Below are positions 34,049-42,848 of a stretch of 64,000 nucleotides of DNA, in pieces (position 1 is the stretch's first letter; each line of letters begins with the position of its first letter). The notes beneath the pieces were generated by a model. It was not told where the DNA came from. It made no database searches and worked only from the letters and a program-made list of their open reading frames with translations. Location: assembly GCA_038745585.1 (NCBI GenBank), contig JBCDLH010000006.1, positions 1 to 64,000 of the forward strand, in the 5' to 3' direction. A program made the position numbers and the translations under genes. The DNA is from HLUCCA09 sp038745585 (GTDB lineage: Bacteria; Pseudomonadota; Alphaproteobacteria; Rhodobacterales; Rhodobacteraceae).

Positions 34049-35521
34049 GTGGTCGAGCTGCTCCGCTTCGGACACTACGTTGACGGCACCTTTACAGAGC
34101 CCGCCGCGGCTATGATCGACAGCGAGGACCCGGCACGGGGCGTGCCATGGGCACAGATTTCGCGTGGGGACGCGCAAACGGCTGATTCAGCACTGCGCTC
34201 CGCCCGCAGGGCCTTCGAGGCGCCGAGTTGGGCCGGGCTTGGGGCACGAGAGCGAGCGGATTTACTTGAGACCTTGGCCTCGGCGATTGCGGCACGATGG
34301 CCGGACCTTTTGGACGCCGAGATCAGCGATAATGGCAAACGGATCGTCGAGGTGCGCGCCCAGTTCGCGGCGCTCCCCGTGTGGTTTCGCGCTGCAGCTG
34401 CGCAGGCACGAGAGTTGAAAGACACGTCGCTCACGTTGGGCATGCCCGGCGTCTCGGCCGATCAAACGCACCTGCCCTATGGCCCCATCGTCGCGATCAC
34501 GCCGTGGAACAGCCCGCTGATGATCCTTTCGTGGAAGCTCGCTCCAGCCCTAGCGGCGGGAAACACGGTCGTTGCAAAGCCGTCTGAACACGCGTCAGTC
34601 TCGACGCTGCTCTTTGCTGACCTCCTGCATGAGGCGGGGCTGCCGCCCGGCGTCTTCAACGTGGTGACGGGGTTTGGCGCAGAGGTCGGTGCTGCGCTCG
34701 TGGCGCACGAAGAAACGCGCTTCGTCAGCTTCACGGGCTCCGAAACGGGTGGGGCCAGGGTCGCAGCGGCGGCGGCCGCGCATGTCGTGCCGACGGTGTT
34801 GGAGCTTGGGGGCAAGTCGCCGCAAATTGTCTTTGCCGATGCGGATTTGGAGAGTGCGGTTTACGGGATCGCGTCGGGCGTTTTCCTCTCAAACGGGCAG
34901 AGCTGCATCGCAGGCTCAAGGCTGATCGTCGAGAACGCTATCAAACAGCCGTTGCTGGAGCGCTTGATTGGCCGCGTGTCGCGTTTGCGCATGGGCGATC
35001 CGCGGGAACCCGCGACCGAGATCGGTCCGCTCGCCAACCGGGCGCACGCCGACAAGGTCCGCGCAATGATCGCGCGGGCCAAGGTCGAGGGCGCGGAATG
35101 CGTTTTGGATGGGGTGGCCGCAGCGCACGGGCAGGGCGCATGCTTTGTTGGGCCGACGATCTTTGATCGCGTTACGCCTCAGATGGAGATCTGGCGAGAC
35201 GAAGTCTTCGGCCCGGTCTTGGCTGTGGCTTCGTTTGCCGACGCGGAGACGGCCCTGCGTCTCGCGCAGGATACACGGTACGGACTGGCCGCCGGGGTTT
35301 GGTCTTTAGACCTGCATCGGGCGCGGCGGTTCGCCGAGCAGTTGCAGGTGGGCACGATCTATATCAATCATTACCGCAGTGTGGACCCGAACGCCCCTAT
35401 CGGCGGGATCGGTAGGTCCGGCTACGGACGAGAACTCGGCCCAGAGGCCGTCCGCGGGTTTCTACAGACGCGGACCGTTTGGACGGGCGATGCGCCGATC
35501 TCGGACCCTTTTCCTGCCTGA
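34049..35521 (+). CDS. NAD(P)+-dependent aldehyde dehydrogenase
   Basis: A 490-residue aldehyde dehydrogenase with catalytic C286 (NGQSCIAGS), general base E252 (LELGGKSP), the cofactor loop FTGSETGG and the ITPWNSP segment. The GTG at 34049 begins one base after the deacylase stop; the longer frame lies inside the deacylase gene. The final step of the inferred local route would be oxidation of the aldehyde released by the ComDE-like decarboxylase. Confidence 0.9.
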   Translation: MVELLRFGHYVDGTFTEPAAAMIDSEDPARGVPWAQISRGDAQTADSALRSARRAFEAPSWAGLGARERADLLETLASAIAARWPDLLDAEISDNGKRIVEVRAQFAALPVWFRAAAAQARELKDTSLTLGMPGVSADQTHLPYGPIVAITPWNSPLMILSWKLAPALAAGNTVVAKPSEHASVSTLLFADLLHEAGLPPGVFNVVTGFGAEVGAALVAHEETRFVSFTGSETGGARVAAAAAAHVVPTVLELGGKSPQIVFADADLESAVYGIASGVFLSNGQSCIAGSRLIVENAIKQPLLERLIGRVSRLRMGDPREPATEIGPLANRAHADKVRAMIARAKVEGAECVLDGVAAAHGQGACFVGPTIFDRVTPQMEIWRDEVFGPVLAVASFADAETALRLAQDTRYGLAAGVWSLDLHRARRFAEQLQVGTIYINHYRSVDPNAPIGGIGRSGYGRELGPEAVRGFLQTRTVWTGDAPISDPFPA

Positions 35522-35815
35522 GCTGCGAAGATGGCGGCACGCCGACGTGCTGTGCGCGCGCATCGCTGCGCATTTCGCGGCGCATCGACGGCGGCGAGCC
35601 GCAGCGCTCAGTCTCGCCCGTTAAGCCTCCGCCGGTGGTCGCGTCCAGATACGCAGTCCGAGTTGACCGGAGCCGTGGCGCGAGCCCGTTTCGCTTCTCT
35701 TAAATGGGCGCGCCAACACAATTCCGCGAGATGCGGAAACTGCGGATCGGAAGGGCGGCCGGCTCTGATAGCCCTTCTTGCGTATTGTCTGAGCCCGTCG
35801 GAGTTTGGTCGAAAA

Positions 35816-36370
35816 ATGAAGTCATTCGTCCTTGTTGTGGCCCTGATGATCTTGCCTGCGACTGCTAGCGCGACGGTCCTCGACGGACGCATCCTCAGCC
35901 AGAGCGGCACGGGTGACTTCGTGAAGCTCGATCCGACGACGCCGTTTGCGGTCGGTTTCGATACGTTCAACGATGACAACCTCTATGCTTTCGACGAGGA
36001 TCAGAACATCACGCTGGTCGAGCCGATCCGCGTCGATATTGGCGGGGACAATGGCGTCATTGCGCAGGGCACAGTCGTTGCGAGCCACTACGTCTTTTTC
36101 GACAGTATCTCGGGCGTGCAATACGGCTATGTCTATTTCGACGCGCCGGTTCTCGGTGTCGCGGCGTTTCAAGCGACCATGGCAGCGACTGACTTTCTCG
36201 CCAACACGGCGGTGACCTATATCAGTCCGGACCTCCGCGGTCTCGAAGACGGCGACATGGTCTGGATCGACGACGAAGATCCGCACCGGCTCTGGGTGTC
36301 GTGGGCTGGCTCGTCACCGGGGGACTACATCCGCGTGTTCACGGCGCTGTCTGCGGGGGCGATGATGTGA
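35816..36370 (+). CDS. Secreted protein of unknown function, 184 aa
   Basis: A signal peptide (KSFVLVVALMILPATASA, cleavage after ASA) followed by an acidic, beta-rich, cysteine-free domain with many Asp, Gly and aromatic residues (TFNDDNLYAFDEDQN, then SGVQYGYVYFDAP). No C-terminal sorting helix of the PEP-CTERM type is present. The start at 35816 gives the clean signal peptide; upstream frame reads through non-coding sequence. It resembles roseobacter surface or extracellular proteins of unknown role. It stands alone between the aldehyde dehydrogenase and the xylose operon. Confidence 0.7.
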   Translation: MKSFVLVVALMILPATASATVLDGRILSQSGTGDFVKLDPTTPFAVGFDTFNDDNLYAFDEDQNITLVEPIRVDIGGDNGVIAQGTVVASHYVFFDSISGVQYGYVYFDAPVLGVAAFQATMAATDFLANTAVTYISPDLRGLEDGDMVWIDDEDPHRLWVSWAGSSPGDYIRVFTALSAGAMM

Positions 36371-36557
36371 GGCAACAGAGGACCATCGGTCGGCGTGTTG
36401 AGCCCGCTCGTCGATCTTTGGCGGCGGCTTCGGCGACGAACGGCGGGCCGTATTGACATTGGTTACTGGCAACCGCGGTGGGCGCAACGCGGAGGCGTCG
36501 TGTCCAGAGAGGGACAGCTATGGGGCACGCATGTCGAGAGCGCGCGGTTGCGCCGTT

Positions 36558-37862
36558 TCAGATAAACCTGTTCACGTAGTTTTCGAGCCGCTCTTGCTGA
36601 CCTGACCGGGGCTCGGGCGAAAGCCCCTCTTCGGCCACCCGAGCGGCTATGCTTTCGAGCGTTCCGTTTGCGAGCATATCCGCCGCGCCAGAGCTGTCCC
36701 ACACGGCATAGCGGGCAGCGCGGGCCCGTTCGAGCCCGCCATCTTCGAGCATCGCAGCGGCAGCTTTGAGACCCCGCGCGCAGACATCCATCGCGCCGAT
36801 ATGGGCAAGAACCAGATCGCCCGGATCGAGGGATTGGCGGCGGAGCTTTGCGTCGAAATTGGTGCCGCCGGTTGTGAAACCGCCCGATTTCAGGATTTCG
36901 TAGTAGGCCAGGGCCACCTCGGGCACGTTGTTTGGAAATTGATCAGTGTCCCAGCCAGACTGATAGTCGTTCCGGTTCATGTCGATCGAGCCAAAGATCC
37001 CGAGCGAGGCCGCAAGCGCGATCTCATGTTCAAAGGAATGGCCGGCCAGGATCGCGTGCCCCTGCTCGATGTTGACCCGCACCTCGTCTTCAAGGCCAAA
37101 GCGCCTGAGGAAGCCGTAAACGGTCGCGACGTCGTAATCGTATTGGTGCTTGGAGGGTTCCTGCGGCTTCGGCTCAATTAGGATCGTGCCAGGAAACCCG
37201 ATCTTGTGCTTGTACTCGACGACCATCTGCAGAAAGCGGCCCGCCTGCTCTGCCTCGCGCGCGAGGTCGGTGTTGAGGAGCGTCTCGTAGCCCTCGCGCC
37301 CGCCCCATAGCACATAGTTTTGCCCACCGAGCTTGTGCGTCGCGTCCATGCACGACTTCACCGTTGCGGCGGCATAGGCGAAGACGTCCGGATCCGGGTT
37401 GGTCGCGGCACCCGCCACGTAGCGGCGATGGGTAAAGAGGTTGGCCGTGCCCCAGAGGAGCCGGATGCCGGTCTCCTCCATCTTCGTGCCGAACAGGTCG
37501 ACGATCTCTTCGAGGTTGCGCTGGCTCTCGGCAAAGCTCGCCCCCTCGGGACGCACATCGGCGTCGTGAAAACAGAAAAACGGCGCGCTGACGCGGGCAA
37601 ACATCTCGAAGGCGGCATTGGCCTTTAGCCGGGCATCGGCCATCGTGTCGCCGAACCACGGGCGCTGAAAGGTTTGTCCACCGAACGGGTCCTGCCCCTG
37701 CCAAGCGAAGGAGTGCCAATAGGCGACGGCAAAGCGCAGGTGGTCTTCGAGTCGCTTCCCCATGACGATTTCGTCGGGGTTGTAGTGGCGAAAAGCGAAG
37801 TCGTTGTCCGTCTCGGGGCCTTCGTAGCGGCAGAAGGGGATGTCGGAAAAATAGTCGGTCAT
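36558..37862 (-). CDS. xylA: Xylose isomerase
   Basis: A 434-residue class II xylose isomerase, the usual length, converting D-xylose to D-xylulose with two divalent metals. Active-site segments include WGGREGYETLLNTD, the metal-binding IEPKPQEPSKHQYDYD, NIEQGHAILAGHSFEHE and the second-metal site FDAKLRRQS. It overlaps xylB by four bases (ATGA) and is the last gene of the minus-strand xylose operon. Confidence 0.97.
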   Translation of the reverse strand: MTDYFSDIPFCRYEGPETDNDFAFRHYNPDEIVMGKRLEDHLRFAVAYWHSFAWQGQDPFGGQTFQRPWFGDTMADARLKANAAFEMFARVSAPFFCFHDADVRPEGASFAESQRNLEEIVDLFGTKMEETGIRLLWGTANLFTHRRYVAGAATNPDPDVFAYAAATVKSCMDATHKLGGQNYVLWGGREGYETLLNTDLAREAEQAGRFLQMVVEYKHKIGFPGTILIEPKPQEPSKHQYDYDVATVYGFLRRFGLEDEVRVNIEQGHAILAGHSFEHEIALAASLGIFGSIDMNRNDYQSGWDTDQFPNNVPEVALAYYEILKSGGFTTGGTNFDAKLRRQSLDPGDLVLAHIGAMDVCARGLKAAAAMLEDGGLERARAARYAVWDSSGAADMLANGTLESIAARVAEEGLSPEPRSGQQERLENYVNRFI

Positions 37863-39301
37863 CTCAGGCCCTTTATGGCGTTGCGGGCAGCTTTGAAGCG
37901 GGCGTAGCCTTCGGAATAGGCGTCGGTGAGGTCAATGTCGGGCACAATCGTCCTCTCGATCCGCGGCGGTGGCGCAAGTTCTGCCCCGCCCCCAGTGGCC
38001 GCCATCATCCCAAGCCGCGCCGCGCCAAAGGCTCCGCCGAAATCGCCTGCGACGGGCACGCCGACGGGTTGGCCGAGGATCGTCGCGACCGCTTTCAGCC
38101 AGTAATCGGACCGGCTGCCGCCGCCAACGGCAAGGAGCGAGGTCATCTCGGTCCCTGTCGCGGCGAGCGCTTCCTGGCAATCGCGCAGAGCAAAGCCAAC
38201 GCCTTGAAGAACGGCCTTGGTAACGGCGTCGCGGTCGGTCGCGTGTTCGAGGCCGAGAAAGGCGCCGCGGATCTCGGCATCGTTGAGCGGGGTTCGTTCG
38301 CCGCCGAGATAGGGTAGGAAGACTGTTTTTCCGGGCGCCTCTAGGGCGCCCAGCCGCTCCGTCAGGTGCTCCGCATCGGTGCCGAGCAGGCTCGCGTACC
38401 AATTGAGCGCGTCGGTTGCGGCGAGGATGACGCCCATCTGGTGCCACATACCGGGCAGGGCGTGGCAGAACGTATGAACCGCCGTCTCGGGGTCTGGCGC
38501 ATAGCCCTCATTCGCGGCGAAGAGCACGCCCGAAGTGCCGAGCGAAACAAAGCCTTGCCCCGCCTGCACGACGCCAACGCCGATGGCCGAGGCGGCGTTG
38601 TCTCCGCCCCCGCCAGCGACGGGCGTGCCGGTCGGTATGCCCCACCGCGCCGCGAGCTCGGCGCGGAGCTTGCCCGAGACGTCGGACCCTTCAACGAGCC
38701 GCGGCATCTGTTCGCGCGATAGGCCGGCATGCGCCAACAGCGTGTCAGACCAATCGCGCGCCGCGGTATCGAGCCAGCTTGTCCCCGCGCTGTCGGACAT
38801 CTCGCTGACATGCTCGCCGGTGAGCCAGAGGCGGAGGTAGTCCTTGGGCAAGAGGACCTTGGCGATCTTTGCGAAGAGGTCGGGCTCGGTCTCGCGCATC
38901 CAGGCGAGTTTCGGCGCCGTGAAGCCGGGAAAGACAATGTTGCCGGAGATCTGCCGCCAGACCGGGTCAGCATCCATCGTGGCGGCCTCGCGCTGGCTGC
39001 GCGTATCGTTCCAGAGGATGGCGGGGCGGAGCGGCGTGTCGGTGCCGTCGAGCACGGTCGCGCCATGCATCTGCCCGGAAAGGCCGATCCCGGCAATGGG
39101 AGAAAGGTCCGCCTCGGCTGAAAGCGCGTCCAAGACCGTTTCCGCGGCCTCGATCCAGTCGCCCGGATGCTGTTCGGACCAGCCATCGTAGGGACGCGCA
39201 ACCATGAGCGGCGATGTCGCTTCGGCGACCACGGCATGGCTGGCGTCGATCACGATGCCCTTCAGGCCCGATGTTCCGAGGTCGAGCCCGAGAAACATCA
39301 C
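37859..39301 (-). CDS. xylB: Xylulokinase
   Basis: A 480-residue FGGY kinase phosphorylating D-xylulose. Seen are LGLDLGTSGLKG at the N-terminus, the substrate-binding SGQMHGATVLD, WNDTR and the C-terminal VGGGSRSDYWLK of the ATP site. It is coupled by four-base overlaps to xylG upstream and xylA downstream. Confidence 0.96.
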   Translation of the reverse strand: MMFLGLDLGTSGLKGIVIDASHAVVAEATSPLMVARPYDGWSEQHPGDWIEAAETVLDALSAEADLSPIAGIGLSGQMHGATVLDGTDTPLRPAILWNDTRSQREAATMDADPVWRQISGNIVFPGFTAPKLAWMRETEPDLFAKIAKVLLPKDYLRLWLTGEHVSEMSDSAGTSWLDTAARDWSDTLLAHAGLSREQMPRLVEGSDVSGKLRAELAARWGIPTGTPVAGGGGDNAASAIGVGVVQAGQGFVSLGTSGVLFAANEGYAPDPETAVHTFCHALPGMWHQMGVILAATDALNWYASLLGTDAEHLTERLGALEAPGKTVFLPYLGGERTPLNDAEIRGAFLGLEHATDRDAVTKAVLQGVGFALRDCQEALAATGTEMTSLLAVGGGSRSDYWLKAVATILGQPVGVPVAGDFGGAFGAARLGMMAATGGGAELAPPPRIERTIVPDIDLTDAYSEGYARFKAARNAIKGLR

Positions 39302-40068
39302 GCCGCCTGCGCAGGGTTCTTTCCGAGGATGATCATACCGAGGATATCGTCATCGGTGACCTCGTCTACCTGAACAGTACCGACGAGCTTGCCGTTCTTC
39401 ATCACCGACGCTCGGTCGCACAAGTTTTGCACCTGGTGGATGTCGTGGTCGATGAGCAGGATGCCGATCCCTTGTTTTTTCAGCTCGTCAATGAGTTCGG
39501 CGACCATGCGTGTCTCTTCGACGCCGAGCGCCGCCGTGGGCTCATCCATGATCAGGATTTTAGCGTTGAAGTAGACCGCGCGGCTGATCGCAACGGATTG
39601 TCGCTGCCCACCTGAGAGGCCGGCGACCGGCGTGTTGTAGCGCCGGAAGTTGGGCGTAAGCCGGCCCATGATCTTGCGCGTTTCCGCCTCCATCGTCGCG
39701 TCGTCGAGGAGCCCGAGACCGTTCGTCAGTTCGCGCCCCAAAAACAGGTTGCTCGCGGCGTCGAGATTGTCCGCCAAGGCGAGGTACTGATAGATCGTCT
39801 CGATGTTGTAGGCGCGTGCGTCGCGCGGTGAGTTGATGTTGGCGAGCTGCCCGTTGACGTAGATCTCGCCCGCATCGCGCGGGAGTGCGCCCGAGAGCAT
39901 CTTCATCAGGACGGATTTGCCGGCGCCATTGTGCCCGAGCACGCCGACGACTTCGCCTGGAAAGAGGTTGATCGTGACATCGTCGACGGCGCGGATGCCG
40001 CCGAAGGCCTTGCGCATGTTGCGCATCTCGATGAGTGGGGTGCCGGTTCTGTCAATATTGCTGGCCAT
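39298..40068 (-). CDS. xylG: D-xylose ABC transporter ATP-binding protein (single-domain)
   Basis: A 256-residue ATPase with Walker A GHNGAGKSV, signature LSGGQRQSVAISRA, Walker B ILIMDEPTAALG and switch H in LLIDHDIHQV. Sugar ATPases of the XylG/RbsA type usually have two tandem ATPase domains of about 500 residues; this one has a single domain, a variant common in alphaproteobacteria (FrcA type). The ATG at 40068 lies one base before the xylH stop. Confidence 0.9.
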   Translation of the reverse strand: MASNIDRTGTPLIEMRNMRKAFGGIRAVDDVTINLFPGEVVGVLGHNGAGKSVLMKMLSGALPRDAGEIYVNGQLANINSPRDARAYNIETIYQYLALADNLDAASNLFLGRELTNGLGLLDDATMEAETRKIMGRLTPNFRRYNTPVAGLSGGQRQSVAISRAVYFNAKILIMDEPTAALGVEETRMVAELIDELKKQGIGILLIDHDIHQVQNLCDRASVMKNGKLVGTVQVDEVTDDDILGMIILGKNPAQAA

Positions 40069-40069
40069 G

Positions 40070-41452
40070 TCAGCTCCCCGAACGCTTGCGGTATTGGATG
40101 TCGATCCAGACGGCGAGGACCAGGACAATGCCGACCACGATGTTCTGATAGGGCGCATCGACACCGACCATCGCCATCCCCGATTGCAAGCTCTGCATTA
40201 TAAGTGCGCCGAGGATCGCGCCGTAGATCGTACCAACCCCGCCGCTCAGCGCCGTGCCCCCGATGACAGCGGCGGCGATGACGCGGAGCTCGTCGAGCGT
40301 GCCGATATCGTTGGAGTGAAAGGTTTGCCGGGCGGAGGCGACGATGGCCGAGATCGCGCAGAGGATGCCGATGATGGCAAAGATCTTGACCGTCAGGAGG
40401 CGCGTGTTGATGCCCGAAAGCTCGGCGGCTTCGGGGTTCCCGCCCGCCGCGAAAATGTAGCGCCCGAGCCGCGTGCGCTGTGCGATGAGCGTCATCACGA
40501 TGGCCACGAGGATCAGGAGGAAAACCGAGATCGGCAGGCCATAGGCAGCAGTAAACCCTTCGGGCATGACCTCGCCCCGCTCGGCGAATTCGCGCTCCAA
40601 GCGGCGGGTCGGCACCTCGTAGGAGTTGAGGATCGCCACAAAGCCGAGAATTGCAGCACCGATGATCCCGCCGAGGAAGAATTCCGCCCAGACAGGCTTC
40701 ACCGGAAAGTCGTGCGACACACGTGTGCGGTGGGCGTTGTAAAGCGCATAGAGCGCGGCGCCCACAGCGATGAGGCCAAAGATCCAAGACCAAGACGCGC
40801 CGAGCGTACCGTTAATGCCGCCGAAGAGCTGAAAGTTCGTATCGAGCGGCCCGACCGTCTGTCCGCCCGAGAGGTGCCACGCGACGTTGCGCCAGACAAA
40901 GAGGCCGCCGAGCGTGACAATAAACGCAGGGATCGCGCCAAAGCCGATGAGCCAGCCGTGAAATGCGCCGATGACGAGGCCGGTGACCAGTCCAACGAGG
41001 ATGGCAATTGGCGCAATGAGCGGGTGTTCGAGCCCGAGCCCGAGCCATTGCGGCAACAGCAGTGTCTGCGTCATCGACATCATCGCAGAGCAGGTGGCGA
41101 GGACCGAGCCAACGCTGAGGTCGATGTGGCGGGTGACGATCACAAAGACCATGCCCGTCGCCATGATCGCGACGCTGACGGTCTGGATGGTGAGATTGAA
41201 GATGTTGCGCGGCGTTAAAAACCGCCCATCGGTCAGCCAACTTGCAGGATTGAACGAGGCCTCGCCACGCATAGCTTGAGTATTGATGCCCGTCCAAACC
41301 TGAAACACGAGGCAAATGACCAGAAATGCTCCGATCATCCCGAGCAGGCGCGTGTCGATTTCGAGCGCGGCAAAGAAGCCGCGTTTGGGCGCGCGCGTCG
41401 GCTCGTCGGTGGTCCGCGTTTCCGTGGTGCCCGGCTCAGAGGTGCTCGTCAT
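40070..41452 (-). CDS. xylH: D-xylose ABC transporter permease
   Basis: A 460-residue permease of the branched sugar (CUT2) family with ten or more hydrophobic segments. Family motifs include RHIDLSVGSVLATCSAM and YIFAAGGNPEAAELSGI, and the late ALSGGVGTIYGAILGALIM. The ATG at 41452 is the best start available, although no strong ribosome-binding site precedes it. It follows xylF across a 142-base gap containing a hairpin. Confidence 0.9.
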   Translation of the reverse strand: MTSTSEPGTTETRTTDEPTRAPKRGFFAALEIDTRLLGMIGAFLVICLVFQVWTGINTQAMRGEASFNPASWLTDGRFLTPRNIFNLTIQTVSVAIMATGMVFVIVTRHIDLSVGSVLATCSAMMSMTQTLLLPQWLGLGLEHPLIAPIAILVGLVTGLVIGAFHGWLIGFGAIPAFIVTLGGLFVWRNVAWHLSGGQTVGPLDTNFQLFGGINGTLGASWSWIFGLIAVGAALYALYNAHRTRVSHDFPVKPVWAEFFLGGIIGAAILGFVAILNSYEVPTRRLEREFAERGEVMPEGFTAAYGLPISVFLLILVAIVMTLIAQRTRLGRYIFAAGGNPEAAELSGINTRLLTVKIFAIIGILCAISAIVASARQTFHSNDIGTLDELRVIAAAVIGGTALSGGVGTIYGAILGALIMQSLQSGMAMVGVDAPYQNIVVGIVLVLAVWIDIQYRKRSGS

Positions 41453-41516
41453 GGGGGAGGGTCCGCGATCAGGGGCGCCGATGCGTCCCCGCGTTTCGCG
41501 GAGACGCAAGAGGTGA

Positions 41517-41533
41517 CCCGAGGCAATCTCGGG
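41517..41533 (-). other. Hairpin between xylF and xylH
   Basis: CCCGAG (41517-41522) and CTCGGG (41528-41533) form a six-base stem around GCAAT in the xylF-xylH gap. No T-run. It probably stabilises the xylF message end. Confidence 0.55.
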
Positions 41534-41594
41534 CGAGGCAAGTGGTCAGGCACAGCCCCGAACGCCGTTGCCCGAGCTCGTGCCCGAGCTGCGC

Positions 41595-42620
41595 TCAGTC
41601 GCAGGGGGACGGACCGCCCGACACCCCCTGGCACAGCGTGTCTTGTGGGATCCAACCGGCGTCGACGACAACGCTGAGGTTGTCGGCGGTCACTGGCACC
41701 GGTGCGAGGAAGACGGCGTTCATCTCATTGGCGCCGGGGGTGGAGAACTTGACCGCCCCGTCAACCGCATCCATTGCGGTGCCGCCGGCGAGCGCCACGG
41801 CGATCTCGCCGGCCGCCTTGCCGAGTTCACGCGCATCCTTCCAAACGCTGACAGTTTGCGTGCCGAGCGCAACGCGGTTTAGCGCTGCGTGATCGCCGTC
41901 CTGGCCGGAGACCGGGATCCCCTCCATGCCCTGTGCGGTCAAGGCCGCGACGACGCCACCGGCCGTCCCGTCATTGGAGGCAACGACAGCGTCGACGCTG
42001 TTATCGTTCGCGGTCAGGATCTGTTCCATGTTGCGCTGGGCGTTGGCGGGAAGCCAGCCATCGGTATAGGCCTCGCCAACGATCGTAATCGCCCCGCTGT
42101 CGATCGCCTCCTGTAGGACCTCTTGCTGACCGCCGCGCAGGAAGTCTGCGTTGGGGTCCGCGGCCGAGCCCTTGATCATTACGTAATTTCCCTCGGGCTG
42201 TGCCTCGAGCACGGCGCGGGCCTGCATCCGCCCGACCTCCACATTGTCGAAGGTCAGGTAGAAGGCGCGCGGGTCTTCGATCAAGCGGTCATAAGCGATA
42301 ATCGGGATGCCTTCATCGGCGGCTGCCTGCACGGCGGGAATGATCGCTTCGGCGTCTTGCGCGAGCACGATCAGCGCATCGACGCCCTGCGCCATGAGGC
42401 TTTCGATGTCCGACAGCTGCTTGGCGGACGACGATTGCGCGTCGGCCGAGATATAGGATGCGCCGCCGGCTTCGAGCGCAGCGCGCATTGCGGCCTCGTC
42501 GGTCTTCCACCGCTCTTCCTGGAAGTTGGACCAGCTCACGCCGACCGTCTGCGCCGAAACGGCGGGTGCGAAAGCTACCGCGAACGCCGAGACGGCGGCG
42601 GCAAGAATCGTCTTGCGCAT
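41595..42620 (-). CDS. xylF: D-xylose ABC transporter periplasmic binding protein
   Basis: A 341-residue CUT2-type sugar-binding protein with a signal peptide (RKTILAAAVSAFAVAFAPAV, cleavage after VSAQ) followed by VGVSWSNFQEERWKTDEAAM, IESLMAQGVDALIVLAQDA and VSGQDGDHAALNRVALG, all XylF-like. GGGAGG lies ten bases before the ATG at 42620. The frame stays open far upstream, but that part is antisense to the next gene. It is the first gene of the xylose operon. Confidence 0.95.
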   Translation of the reverse strand: MRKTILAAAVSAFAVAFAPAVSAQTVGVSWSNFQEERWKTDEAAMRAALEAGGASYISADAQSSSAKQLSDIESLMAQGVDALIVLAQDAEAIIPAVQAAADEGIPIIAYDRLIEDPRAFYLTFDNVEVGRMQARAVLEAQPEGNYVMIKGSAADPNADFLRGGQQEVLQEAIDSGAITIVGEAYTDGWLPANAQRNMEQILTANDNSVDAVVASNDGTAGGVVAALTAQGMEGIPVSGQDGDHAALNRVALGTQTVSVWKDARELGKAAGEIAVALAGGTAMDAVDGAVKFSTPGANEMNAVFLAPVPVTADNLSVVVDAGWIPQDTLCQGVSGGPSPCD

Positions 42621-42848
42621 GTTTTCATTTCCTCCCTGAACAACCGCGCCTCCTCGGCCCGGCCCGGCAGATTCGCCGTGTCGAAGGACACTGGCCTCGG
42701 GCGTCCGAAATGTCAAAAAGAAGAGAAAATGCAGAGGGTTGCGGCGTGTTCGCAAGCAGGAGACGCAACTATAATGACGGGCGCAAGCGCCAATTTCACG
42801 CAAGCCGCACCGCTTCCCTTCGCGAAGGGGGTTTTGCAATGTGCGAGC

